Positions 43,511 to 52,909 of a stretch of DNA of 64,000 bases are shown in pieces. A model generated the notes under the pieces. It worked only from the letters and a program-made list of their open reading frames with translations, was not told where the DNA came from and ran no database searches. A program made the translations under genes and the position numbers. The stretch is from Holosporaceae bacterium (GTDB taxonomy: Bacteria > Pseudomonadota > Alphaproteobacteria > UBA7879 > UBA5542): contig CP060261.1 in NCBI GenBank assembly GCA_022646525.1, positions 124,001 through 188,000 of the forward strand, read 5' to 3'. Position 1 is the stretch's first letter, and every line of letters starts with the position of its first letter.

Positions 43511-44229
43511 ATGAAGTCTAAATTATCGTGCGCACTTGGCGCCATTCTGCTTTCAACAACAGCACTTGCATCTGCCCCAGAAGGTTTTTACGGGGGCATA
43601 GGTTCTGGTGTTTCTTTTACAAGCGTGAACGCCCAAATTTTTTCTACTAATGGCGCAAACCAAGGAGCAACAAACATCCTCAAACAAAAAAATCTATTAT
43701 AGGTCGTGCTTTCTTAGGAACCCAAAAGCAATAGGAAATAAATATTTCCTATCGGAGAGATTTTGTTGGGCCCAAAGAGTATCAACAAAAACTGTTAATA
43801 TCGATGTCGTAGACCCCGATATTGCTGGAGAGCCCACTCGTTATCAACCAAAATGTGAGGTTAACTGTAGAAAGGTCATTTACCCTTGGCGCAGAATTTA
43901 AATTTGGTCGACATTTGACGAAAAAACAGCAATTTATGCAAGCCTAAATATTAACGGAAGCAATATGAAAATTTCATATGGTGAAGCAAATGTAGGTTCT
44001 GGAAGCGATAAAAAGTTTGTCGTTGGGATCGCACCAGGTGTAGGAATTTTACATCACTGGACGCCTCAAAGTGTGATTAAGCTTGGGTACCATTATGAAT
44101 CACAATCAAAGTGGACCAAAAGATCTCGATCTAAGCGCTGATGACTCTCTGCGTGCCAGAATTAGAAACCGCGCGCATGCTATCGTATTTTCCTTTTCAA
44201 GATTTTTTAGACCGGTAGAAGAATGTTAA
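43511..44229 (+). CDS. Outer membrane beta-barrel protein, frameshifted
   Basis: The start MKSKLSCALGAILLSTTALA is a clear signal peptide, followed by SAPEGFYGGIGSGVSFTSVN, a pattern of glycine/aromatic strands. Later segments readable in other frames are KQQFMQASLNINGSNMKISY-like strands, GVGILHHWTPQSVIKLGYHY, and the C-terminal strand HAIVFSFSRFF, which alternates hydrophobic residues as in barrel proteins. The C-terminal residues are PVEEC, so the usual terminal Phe is not last. It resembles small surface antigens (opacity/P44-like) of intracellular alphaproteobacteria, but no family can be fixed. At least four breaks occur between 43690 and 44120. Length is about 240 residues. Confidence 0.62.
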
Positions 44230-47200
44230 ATTAGTCTCTGCAGTATTTGTTTCATGTTTAGCGTTCATAAGCGTTCAGGCCGCTTTAAAGTCGGCTGATT
44301 TAAAGTCGGCTGATTTAAAAAAGATGGAAAAAGTGGGGCTGAACCCTACAAATCCGACCCATAGAATAGCGTATATACAAGCAAAAAAATCTAAGACAAG
44401 AAAATAATCACGTATACTATGTAGAGCTGGTATTCTTCCACCAGGACCAGGTGTCGCAGCGGCAGCGGCTGTCGGCGACCCAAGAGACAAACCCGCTGAT
44501 ACACAAAAGATGCGAAGAGTGGGGCTGGACCCTACAAATTCGACCCATAGAATAGCGTATATACAAGCAAAAAGTCTAGGACAAGAAAATAATCCCGTAT
44601 ACTATGTAACGACTGGCATTTTCCCATCTGTCCCTGGTGTTGCAGCGGCAGGAGTACCTCCTCCACCAAGAGCAGCGACACCTTCTCCAGCACCTGCACC
44701 TCCAGCAAGGGCAGTGACACCTCCTCCAGCGGCAGCAAGGGCAGTGACACTCCTCCTCCACCAGGACCAGCACCTATCCTTGTTGGCGGCTTTTCAGAAG
44801 TAGACCACAATCTCCAGCGGCAGCAAGGGCAGTGACACCTCCTCCAGCGGCAGCAGGGCAGTGACACCTCCTCCTCCACCAGGACCAGCACCTATCCTTG
44901 TTGGCGGCTTTTTCAGAAGTAGACCACAATCTCCAGCGGCAGCAGCACCTGCAGCGACACCTTCTCCAGCACCTGCAGCAGCACCGAGAAGAAGTAGACC
45001 ACAATCTCCAGCGGCAGCAAGGGCAGTGACACCTCCTCCTCCACCAGGACCAGCACCTATCCTTGTTGGCGGCTTTTCAGAAGTAGACCACAATCTCAGC
45101 AGCAGCAAGGGCAGTGACACCTCCTCCAGCGGCAGCAAGGGCAGTGACACCTCCTCCTCCACCAGGACCAGCACCTATCCTTGTTGGCGGCTTTTTCAGA
45201 AGTAGACCACAATCTCCAGCGGCAGCAGCACCTGCAGCGACACCTTCTCCAGCACCTGCAGCGGCAGCACCGAGAAGAAGTAGACCACAATCTCCAGCGG
45301 CAGCAAGGGCAGTGACACCTCCTCCTCCACCAGGACCAGCACCTATCCTTGTTGGCGGCTTTTTCAGAAGTAGACCACAATCTCCAGCGGCAGCAAAGGG
45401 CAGTGACACCTCCTCCAGCGGCAGCAAGGGCAGTGACACCTCCTCCTCACCAGGACCAGCACCTATCCTTGTTGGCGGCTTTTTCAGAGTAGACCACAAT
45501 CTCCAGCGCAGCAGCACCTGCAGCGACACCTTCTCCAGCACCTGCAGCGGCAGCACCGAGAAGAAGTAGACCACAATCTCCAGCGGCAGCAAGGGCAGTG
45601 ACACCTCCTCCTCCACCAGGACCAGCACCTATCCTTGTTGGCGGCTTTTTCAGAAGTAGACCACAATCTCCAGCGGCAGCAAGGGCAGTGACACCTCCTC
45701 CAGCGGCAGCAGGGCAGTGACACCTCCTCCTCCACCAGGACCAGCACCTATCCTTGTTGGCGGCTTTTCAGAAGTAGACCACAATCTCCAGCGGCAGCAG
45801 CACCTGCAGCGACACCTTCTCCAGCACCTGCAGCAGCAGCACCGAGAAGAAGTAGACCACAATCTCCAGCGGCAGCAAGGGCAGTGACACCTCCTCCTCC
45901 ACCAGGACCAGCACCTATCCTTGTTGGCGGCTTTTTCAGAAGTAGACCACAATCTCCAGCAGCAGCAAGGGCAGTGACACCTCCTCCAGCGGCAGCAAGG
46001 GCAGTGACACCTCCTCCTCCACCAGGACCAGCACCTATCCTTGTTGGCGGCTTTTCAAGTAGACCACAATCTCCAGCGGCAGCAGGGCAGTGACACCTCC
46101 TCCAGCAGCAGCAAGGGCAGTGACACCTCCTCCTCCACCAGGACCAGCACCTATCCTTGTTGGCGGCTTTTCCGAAGTAGACCACAATCTCCAGCGCAGC
46201 AGCACCTGCAGCGACACCTTCTCCAGCACCTGCAGCAGCAGCACCGAGAAGAAGTAGACCACAATCTCCAGCGGCAGCAAGGGCAGTGACACCTCCTCCT
46301 CCGGACCAGCACCTATCCTTGTTGGCGGCTTTTCAGAAGTAGACCACAATCTCCAGCGGCAGCAAGGGCAGTGACACCTCCTCCAGCGGCAGCAAGGGCA
46401 GTGACACCTCCTCCTCCACCAGGACCAGCACCTATCCTTGTTGGCGGCTTTTTCAGAAGTAGACCACAATCTCCAGCGGCAGCAAGGGCAGTGACACCTC
46501 CTCCAGCGGCAGCAAGGGCAGTGACACCTCCTCCTCCACCAGGACCAGCACCTATCCTTGTTGGCGGCTTTTTCAAAGTAGACCACAATCTCCAGCGGCA
46601 GCAGCACCTGCAGCGACACCTTCTCCAGCACCTGCAGCGCAGCACCGAGAAGAAGTAGACCACAATCTCCTGTGGCAGCAGGACCAGCAGTTGGAGCAGA
46701 AGCACTCAGAGAAGAGCATCACTCAAATCTACACCCAAATCTACACCAGAAAAAAAGAAGGCAGTAGTTTTGAAAACTTTTTGTACACCAGCTCCCTCGC
46801 ACTTAATCCGAATCCGAACAATGAGAGTGAAGATGAGTAGCGGTAATGATAGCGAGTGGGGCGAAGAAGATGGATCAGCGACACCTTCTCCAGCACCTGC
46901 ACCTCCAGCAAGGGCAGTGACACCTCCTCCAGCGGCAGCAAGGGCAGTGACACCTCCTCCTCCACCAGGACCAGCACCTATCCTTGTTGGCGGCTTTTCA
47001 GAAGTAGACCACAATCTCCAGCGGCAGCAAGGGCAGTGACACCTCCTCCAGCGGCAGCAAGGGCAGTGACACCTCCTCCTCCACCAGGACCAGCACCTAT
47101 CCTTGTTGGCGGCTTTTCAGAAGTAGACCACAATCTCCAGCGGCAGCAACACCTGCAGCGGCAGCACCGAGAAGAAGTAGCCCACAATCTCCTGTGGCAG

Positions 47201-47319
47201 GGGCAGCGACACCTTCTCCAGCATTTGTAGCAGCAACGGTAAAAAGCACGAGGCAAGCCATAGATGGTCATTCCTCTGATGAAGAAGACAACGATAACTG
47301 GGATAGTGACACTAACTAA
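44224..47319 (+). CDS. Giant exported proline/alanine repeat protein with acidic tryptophan-containing tail, frameshifted
   Basis: A signal peptide MLKLVSAVFVSCLAFISVQA is restored by adding one A near 44230. Two non-repeat modules follow: VGLNPTNPTHRIAYIQAKK (about 44335-44395) and VGLDPTNSTHRIAYIQAKSL (about 44522-44580), each going on to QENN..VYYV. Then comes 2.5 kb of tandem repeats rich in PPPPPGPAP, ARAVTPPP and PRRSRPQSP. One acidic module (SSGNDSEWGEEDGS, 46832-46875) interrupts the repeats. The C-terminus is KSTRQAIDGHSSDEEDNDNW followed by DSDTN and TAA 47317-47319. Restored length would be about 1030 residues. Frequent one-base shifts in the repeats split the frame. No known family is recognised. 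The plan (secreted, proline-rich, acidic tail with Trp near the end) recalls WASP-type actin regulators; this is a hypothesis only. Confidence 0.6.
44680..47215 (+). repeat. Tandem proline/alanine-coding repeat array
   Basis: Two interleaved units are seen. Unit A (90 bases) encodes RSRPQSPAAARAV, TPPPPPGPAP and ILVGGFF, optionally with a 30-base insert coding ARAVTPPPAA. It is marked by CTATCCTTGTTGGCGG, which occurs 16 times. Unit B (78 bases) encodes APAATPSPAPAAAAPRR and is marked by CCTGCAGCGACACCTTCTCC, which occurs six times. Copies are nearly identical, a sign of recent amplification. The T-run after GGC is five long in eight A units and four long in eight. Confidence 0.93.
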
Positions 47320-47433
47320 GATTAATAATCACTTCTTGATTATTAATCTAGTTTTACGTAGGAATGATTCCCACCATGTATCATTGTTTTCTAAAGAAAT
47401 TTTTTGCCTGTGGGGGTCTAAATATAGTCCCAA

Positions 47434-48254
47434 CTACTCTTCCTTTTTTGGAAACAGTGCATCAGGTACGATTATAGATGAAACAATTCCTAGTATCTGT
47501 GGGTCAGACTCTACGGCTTCCACAAATGTGGGTGCCCCAGAATCACGTTGCAATGCGGCTGAATAATTATTGCTCAAATCTGGCCCTGATCTAAATCAGT
47601 CCATGCATAAAAACAATTTGGTTTTCAAAGTGCTGAGATAATTGTACCCTACCGCTTCTTAATTTTTTATCACGTGTAGCTTTTGCCCAAAAGCCACTTT
47701 TATACTCTTCAGTCAAGTTTTCTCTGTTCATACCTGGTGTTGGAATAAGCGTGTCACCAAATCCAAGATAAGTTGCAACCATCCCACCATCAAAAGAACC
47801 CGACAAACGAGGCACATTGCCTCCCTCAGAAATATTAAAAATTTTTACAATCTCTTCGTACCGTTCAGATTTTATCATAGGCACTTTCTGCTTGTAGCTC
47901 CTTCCTCTTCTTCCAAAACAAGAAAAGCTAAATCACTTTCGTTATTAAAATAAGCTTTCTCACACTAAATAACAAATTTCCCTCTTCTGAAAAAACTTCA
48001 AGATTTTGGCACCTTTCCCCACAAGAAAGCCCAGATTGATCTCCTCCTTCAAAACCCAACACATGCGCCGCTGTCAACACAACATCTGGTAAAATAAGTA
48101 TACCAGACCCTTCAAACATTTATTCGAAACACGCACACATAAAGAACCATAAGGATGAAGTTTGGCTGTGCTTGTAGCTTCTTCCATCTCTTTCTGTCAT
48201 ATACCATCCACCCATGCAGAAAAAATAATAAAAGCACTCAAAATATTTTTTCAT
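47434..48254 (-). CDS. Trypsin-like serine protease (S1 family), exported, frameshifted
   Basis: All three catalytic elements are visible in order. His: FEGSGILILPDVVLTAAHVL (48060-48119). Asp: ESDLAFLVLEEEE (about 47910-47945). Ser: QRDSGAPTFVEAV then PQILGIVSSIIVPDALF (47434-47555), where RDSGAP replaces the common GDSGGP. The piece between Asp and Ser reads MVATYLGFGDTLIPTPGM and KLRSGRVQLSQHF. A likely start is ATG 48254 (MKKYFE) followed by a hydrophobic stretch, so it is probably exported. Breaks lie near 48225, 48125, 47950, 47885 and 47575. Length is about 273 residues. It lies opposite to its neighbours, between the two proline-rich genes. Substrates are unknown. Confidence 0.75.
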
Positions 48255-48329
48255 GTTTATCTTAGCTATTTACTTTTTATTTAATTCATTGATAATTAAC
48301 TTATTAAGTTTAATTAGGGTAGGTGTTTT

Positions 48330-48984
48330 ATGAATTTTCTAATTTTTTTCAAGACTTTAGCTTTTTCGTGCGTATTTCTGATAAAATTTCTTATGTCAGC
48401 GCTTCAGCGGCACCGCCGCCACCGCCGCCAGAGGCACCTTCGTTTACGATGCCCACCCAAGATGTAAAGCGCAAATTGCAGCCAACAGACAACGGCGAGG
48501 AGCAGATCCGGCACGTGGGGCTGAACGTTCAGCAGCAGCAGCTGCCCGGCCTGAAGATGCTGCACAAAGAGACTTTATACACACCCTTCAGCAAAGGCTT
48601 AGAAGAAGGGGACAAGTAGAAGACCCTGAAGCAGAGGCAAGAGCGGAGCGATTTGCAAGAGCAGATGCTGTCATGCTTTCTGCTGAATCGGCCAAAGAAG
48701 AACCTCCACTAGCACCGGAACCTAAGCCTTCACAACAGCAACATAAAATACCCTCTTTCACCTCTGGAGGAAATCCTCCTCCACCACCAGGACCGGCTCC
48801 AAATTTTAGGAGAGCATCGCCTCCGCCTATTATTAGACCTGCAGGGGGGGCAGAAAGAGCACCGGCTGCTGAACCAAGACATGTCTATAAAGTTGATCTC
48901 GAAGAAATTACGAAAAGAAGAGCCTCTTTACGACGAGCACGAAAAGAGAAGCCGCCTCTTCTTCCAAAACCTAAGATGAAATAA
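48330..48984 (+). CDS. Exported proline/arginine/alanine-rich protein, frameshifted
   Basis: Start MNFLIFFKTLAFSCVFLI is a signal peptide; one shift near 48385 joins it to SASAAPPPPPPEAPSFTMPT. A second shift near 48455 leads to one open frame up to the stop. This frame reads AQIAANRQRRGADPARGAER, then LQQRLRRRGQVEDPEAEARA, RFARADAVMLSAESAKEEPP, GNPPPPPGPAPNFRRASPPP and the basic C-terminus VDLEEITKRRASLRRARKEK ending PKPKMK. It shares the PPPPPGPAP element with the repeat protein upstream. The GC content of 48395-48560 is visibly higher than that of the surroundings. No family is recognised. VDLEEITKRRASLRRARK is loosely like an actin-binding WH2 helix, with spacing one residue off. Confidence 0.58.
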
Positions 48985-49008
48985 GGTATTTGTTCAAAAA
49001 AATAATTT

Positions 49009-49049
49009 AAAATGCTACTCTTCTCGTACTGAAAAGGGTAGCATTTTTT
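49009..49049 (+). terminator. Intrinsic terminator of the second proline-rich gene
   Basis: AAAATGCTAC (49009-49018) pairs with GTAGCATTTT (49038-49047) and a T-run follows. Confidence 0.8.
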
Positions 49050-49152
49050 ATTCTATACAAACAATTGGGAGTGTTTCATTACTAAAATTCGTTGTGATTA
49101 AAAAATAAGACAGCACTTGATTCTATGTGTTTAAGATTTTGTGTATATTTCT

Positions 49153-49705
49153 TCAAATGAACGAACGCACCTCAACATAGAAGGCCCTGTGCCCCATGTT
49201 CGGGTAACGCTTGACTGAGTGAAATGACATGCGGAAACAAGCTGTTATCAGCCAACCATAGAGGCAGCTGGCGCCGCAGTACGCCACGCGGAGACGTTGT
49301 ATCATCTGCATGAGAGGCTTGGCCTTTTCCTGTAATAATAATCCCCACGCGCTTGTGGTTTTGAGAGAGGCGGTCAATAAATTTCTGCAGCGCGATCAGT
49401 GCTTCTTTTTGTGTATACCCATGCAGATCAAGGCGCCCTTCAATGGAAAGGGTGCCTTTCTTTATTTTGCGACAGAGCGCCCGATCTTGGCCTGAATAAA
49501 TTTTTGCCGGGCAGCTTCTGACAAAATCCTCTGTCCTATCTTCTTGGCTTGATTTATGGGACACACAACCCTGACCTTTCTCATTGAAGATTGCATCAGT
49601 ATGCTTAGAATTCTTCTTTTTCGTTATTTTTTTGTCTTTTTTTAAAGGATCCACCGAACCCAAAAAAGCGTCCCACAGTTTTTTATCTTCTGGCGTCATC
49701 TGCAA
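49153..49705 (-). CDS. Smr-domain nuclease-like protein, C-terminal frameshift
   Basis: The C-terminal half is a Smr (small MutS-related) domain: IEGRLDLHGYTQKEALIALQ with the LDLHG motif, KRVGIIITGKGQASH with TGKG, and RGVLRRQLPLWLADN. The N-terminal half is polar and lysine-rich. Near the end the frame changes, and AFYVEVRSFI supplies the expected last strand, so the stop is taken at 49153. Smr domains are DNA or RNA endonucleases. The gene overlaps mltA by 10 bases; the order Tim44-mltA-smr is conserved in alphaproteobacteria. Confidence 0.88.
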
Positions 49706-50884
49706 TAGCGCCGGTCAATCCACGCCCCTTTTGGAATGAGCACATAATATTGGCCTTTCGAACGCATTTTACCTGCACGCTCCATAGCCGACTTACCAAA
49801 GCCCCAGAAAAAGTCACCACGCACCACACCACGAATGGCACCCCCTGTATCTTGGGCAACCATCAAACGCCGCTCATTAATATGGTTGTGCGGATGAAAC
49901 CCATCAAACCAAATGGGGGCGCCCATGGGCAACCAACGCTTATCAATGGCCATGCTGCGCCCTGGCACAACGGGCACGCCCATACACCCAATGGGGCCAA
50001 TAGCGCCTTTAATTTCTCGGAAAAAAACATAAGAGGGGTTCTTGTGCATCAACCACAAGGCTTTTTTCGGATCGCGTTTCATCCAAGCCCGAATAGACTG
50101 CATAGAAATGTTTTTCACATCCATAATATTATTTTCCATCAAATATTTTCCAATGGATCGAAAAGGATGCCCGTTTGATGCCGCATAACTTACCCGCATG
50201 ACTTTACCGTTGGGCAATGTAATACGGCCAGACCCCTGTACATGTAAGAAGAAGGCCTCAACAAAGTCATCTACCCACACAAGTTCAAGGCCCCGCTTTT
50301 GGATCGCCCCATTATCAATAGATGCTCTGTCATGGTACGGCACAATGCGCCCCCACTTCAGCACACCCCACTTCTTTTGCTTGCCTCCAACCGACATAAT
50401 CAATTCGGGTGGCTTGCGATAAAGGGGGTATTTATAGCGGCGTGTCTTTTCTAACGAACCATTCAAAGAACTTTCATAATAACCTGTAAAAAGGCCTTCA
50501 GGATCGCCGTTATCACTTACACGGTAAGGTGTAAAATTTTTCTCGAAAAAAGCCCGCACACGTTTAGGATCTTTTAATGTATGTTGGCCTGCAATGCGAC
50601 ATACTTGGTGCCAGTCGCGCCCTGTCGTACCAAGCCCCATGGCCACATCTGGCTTTTTTTAAGCAGCACGGCGCATGAACGATTAAAAGCATCATAGGCT
50701 TGGGGACTGCCTTGATCTTTCTGCCACCATGGCAAAGCATAGAAATTCACTTTTTCTAAGCGCGGTTTATTCTGACTAGGCTTCACATAAGATGATCGAC
50801 GTGGTTTTGATGAACCGCACCTGCTCAGCACAAGGCCGATGGCCAACAGTAAAATATAGAAAAAATAAGATCAGGTCGCCTCAT
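49696..50884 (-). CDS. mltA: Membrane-bound lytic murein transglycosylase A, frameshifted
   Basis: MltA cleaves peptidoglycan glycan strands from the outer membrane. ATG 50884 and one shift near 50840 give MRRPDLIFSI followed by LLLAIGLVLSRCGSS, a signal with a lipobox-like LSRC. The catalytic and core motifs are DPEGLFTGYYESSLNGS, LVWVDDFVEAFFLHVQGSGR, YAASNGHPFRSIGKYL and, at the 3D-like end, RLMVAQDTGGAIRGVVRGD and FFWGFGKSAM. A second break lies near 50640. Length is about 396 residues. It overlaps the Tim44-like gene by 14 bases upstream and smr by 10 bases downstream. Confidence 0.93.
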
Positions 50885-51500
50885 AAGGGGTGATTCCTGA
50901 AAGCATCCAAGGTCCCTTAGACTTAATGGCGCGCTTAAACGTCCAAAGCTCGCTGATATGGTCGATAAAGTTTGCGTCGCCGCCAATAACTTTTCCTTTT
51001 TCATTGCGCTGAACATGTGTTTGTTCTGATACAAAGTGTACGGAAATATGGGCTGTTGTTTGACTCGTTTGAACATCCTTAATTTCAGCTGAAATTAAAC
51101 GGAAAAATTCTAGAGCTGTTTTAACATTTTTCTCTTTAAGGTCGTCTACTTCTTTTGCATACATGGTGTAAAGTTTGGGTTCTAAAAAGGCAGAAAGGGC
51201 CTGTTTATCACCTTGTACGAAAGCTTTTACTACTTTTTCAAAGGCACTTTTAATTTTTTCTAAAAAATGCTCAACAGAAAATTTTTTATCGTGTTTCTGA
51301 ATTTCACTGATCTGTGTCAACTCAGTAGGCAGTATGGCAATCAGTGCTTTATTTGATAGATCGCCTTGCATAACTTCGGCATCTTTGCCTAAACGAAAGG
51401 CAAACGTTTTTTCTTGCCCCGTGCGCCGGCCAAGACGTGTGTAGAGCACAAATCCCACTCCTAAAGTGACAAGTAAGAAAAGAATATCAATGTACTGCAT
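50871..51500 (-). CDS. Tim44/TimA-domain membrane protein
   Basis: An intact 209-residue protein with an N-terminal membrane helix (MQYIDILFLLVTLGVGFVLY) followed by RLGRRTG. The C-terminal half is a Tim44-like domain: FLEKIKSAFEKVVKAFVQGD, ALSAFLEPKLYTMYAKEV and FIDHISELWTFKRAIKSKGP. In mitochondria Tim44 tethers Hsp70 to the import channel; the bacterial member's role is less clear, perhaps membrane protein quality control. The chosen ATG 51500 has a GAAGG site; an upstream start at 51551 would add a polar leader and is less likely. Confidence 0.9.
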   Translation of the reverse strand: MQYIDILFLLVTLGVGFVLYTRLGRRTGQEKTFAFRLGKDAEVMQGDLSNKALIAILPTELTQISEIQKHDKKFSVEHFLEKIKSAFEKVVKAFVQGDKQALSAFLEPKLYTMYAKEVDDLKEKNVKTALEFFRLISAEIKDVQTSQTTAHISVHFVSEQTHVQRNEKGKVIGGDANFIDHISELWTFKRAIKSKGPWMLSGITPYEAT

Positions 51501-51589
51501 ATGGTTACCTTCTTCGTTTTCTGTTATACACATTATATCAGGATTAAACAATAACTGTATTGATTAAGTACGAACAAAGCGACGAATAA

Positions 51590-52897
51590 ATGAATAAAAA
51601 AAATATATCAGCCGCACTTGCCTATCATGCCGAAGGTAAGCCAGGAAAACTTGAAATAACGCCTACCACTGCCTTGGAAACGCAAGCAGATCTTGCCCTT
51701 GCCTATTCTCCTGGCGTGGCAGAACCTTGCATTGAAATTAGCGAAGACCCTAAAGCTGCACACCTATACACCAACAAAGGAAACCTTGTTGCCGTCATTT
51801 CAAATGGTACCGCTGTTTTAGGCCTTGGGAATATTGGTGCCCTTGCATCAAAACCCGTCATGGAAGGCAAAGCTGTTTTATTTAAAAGATTTGCTGACAT
51901 CGATAGCATTGACTTGGAAATTGACACAGAAGACGTTGATACATTTGTCACAGCTGTAAAGCATTTAGGCCCAAGCTTCGGCGGCATTAATTTGGAAGAT
52001 ATCAAAGCCCCAGAATGCTTTCTGATTGAAGACCAATTGAAGAAAGAAATGAATATTCCCGTCTTTCATGATGATCAACATGGCACCGCCATCTGTGTTC
52101 TTGCCGGGCTTATTAATGCGTGCACCTTAACCAACCGTCAATTAAGCGATATTAAAGTGGTTGTAAACGGCGCCGGCGCTGGCGCCCTTGCCTGTGTTGG
52201 CTTGCTGGTTGCTGGTGGTGTGCCCAAAGCACATATTACCGTTGTTGATCGAACAGGCGTTATCTACAAAGGGCGTGAAAAGGGTATGAATCCTTGGAAA
52301 GAAAAATGGGCCAAAGACACAGCGGCCCGCAGCCTATCAGATGCCGCTAAAGATGCTGACGTTTTGATTGGCCTTTCTGCGAAAGATGCTTTCAATTTGC
52401 CGATGATTCAATCGATGAAAAAGTCTCCGATTGTATTTGCCATGGCAAACCCAAATCCAGAAATCAGCCCTGATTTGGTAGCAGAACATGTGCCAGATGC
52501 CATTATGGCAACAGGGCGCTCTGACTATCCCAATCAAATTAACAATGTGCTATGCTTCCCTTCTTGTTTCAGGGGCACCCTTGACTGCCAAGCAACCGAA
52601 ATCAACCAAGAAATGAAGCTTGCCGCAGCCCATGCCATTGCTGCACTTGCCAAAGAGCCCGTGCCTCAACAAGTGCTTGATGCCTACGGGCAGAAAGAAA
52701 TGTCTTTGGAAAAAACTATATTTTGCCCGTGCCATTAGACAAACGCTTAAAAGCTGCCGTAGCCCCTGTCGTTGCAAAAGTGGCCATGGATACAGGCGTT
52801 GCACAAAACTTCTATTCAAAATTTTGAAGCCTATAAAAAGAGCTTCAAAAAGTTGATTTACCTTTGTTTTCTGGTGTACACCTCTCACAAGAATTGA
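51590..52897 (+). CDS. NAD(P)-dependent malic enzyme, C-terminal frameshift
   Basis: Converts malate to pyruvate and CO2. Motifs: LALAYSPGVAEPCIEISEDP, AVISNGTAVLGLGNIGALAS, FGGINLEDIKAPECFLIED (metal-binding), FHDDQHGTAICVLAGLINA and VVVNGAGAGALACVGLLVAG (NAD binding). The frame is open for 382 codons; a shift near 52700 restores YILPVPLDKRLKAAVAP. Another shift near 52805 gives SIQNFEAYKKSFKKL, as in MaeB-like ends. The exact end is uncertain (52897 used). It lacks the phosphotransacetylase domain of long MaeB proteins. It may let the cell use host malate as carbon and reducing power source. Confidence 0.92.
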
Positions 52898-52908
52898 AAG
52901 GTGTACAC
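52874..52908 (+). promoter_or_regulatory. Stem-loop at the start of the next gene
   Basis: GTGTACACCT (52874-52883) and AGGTGTACAC (52899-52908) are perfect 10-base inverted repeats with a 15-base loop. The right arm ends two bases before ATG 52910 and contains the only purine-rich (AGG) site for that gene. The hairpin could hide the ribosome binding site or end the malic enzyme transcript, though no T-run follows. Confidence 0.55.
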
Positions 52909-52909
52909 T

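Noticed and set aside
44680..47215. CRISPR array
   Set aside because: The units are directly joined, 30-90 bases long, coding and nearly identical throughout. There are no unique spacers and no cas genes.
44532..47271. Long minus-strand open frames (up to 198 codons) rich in VEEEVSLPLLPLE and GAGPGGGGGV
   Set aside because: They are mirror images of the plus-strand proline repeats, begin and end at repeat boundaries and have no start signals. The plus strand has the signal peptide and the defined C-terminus.
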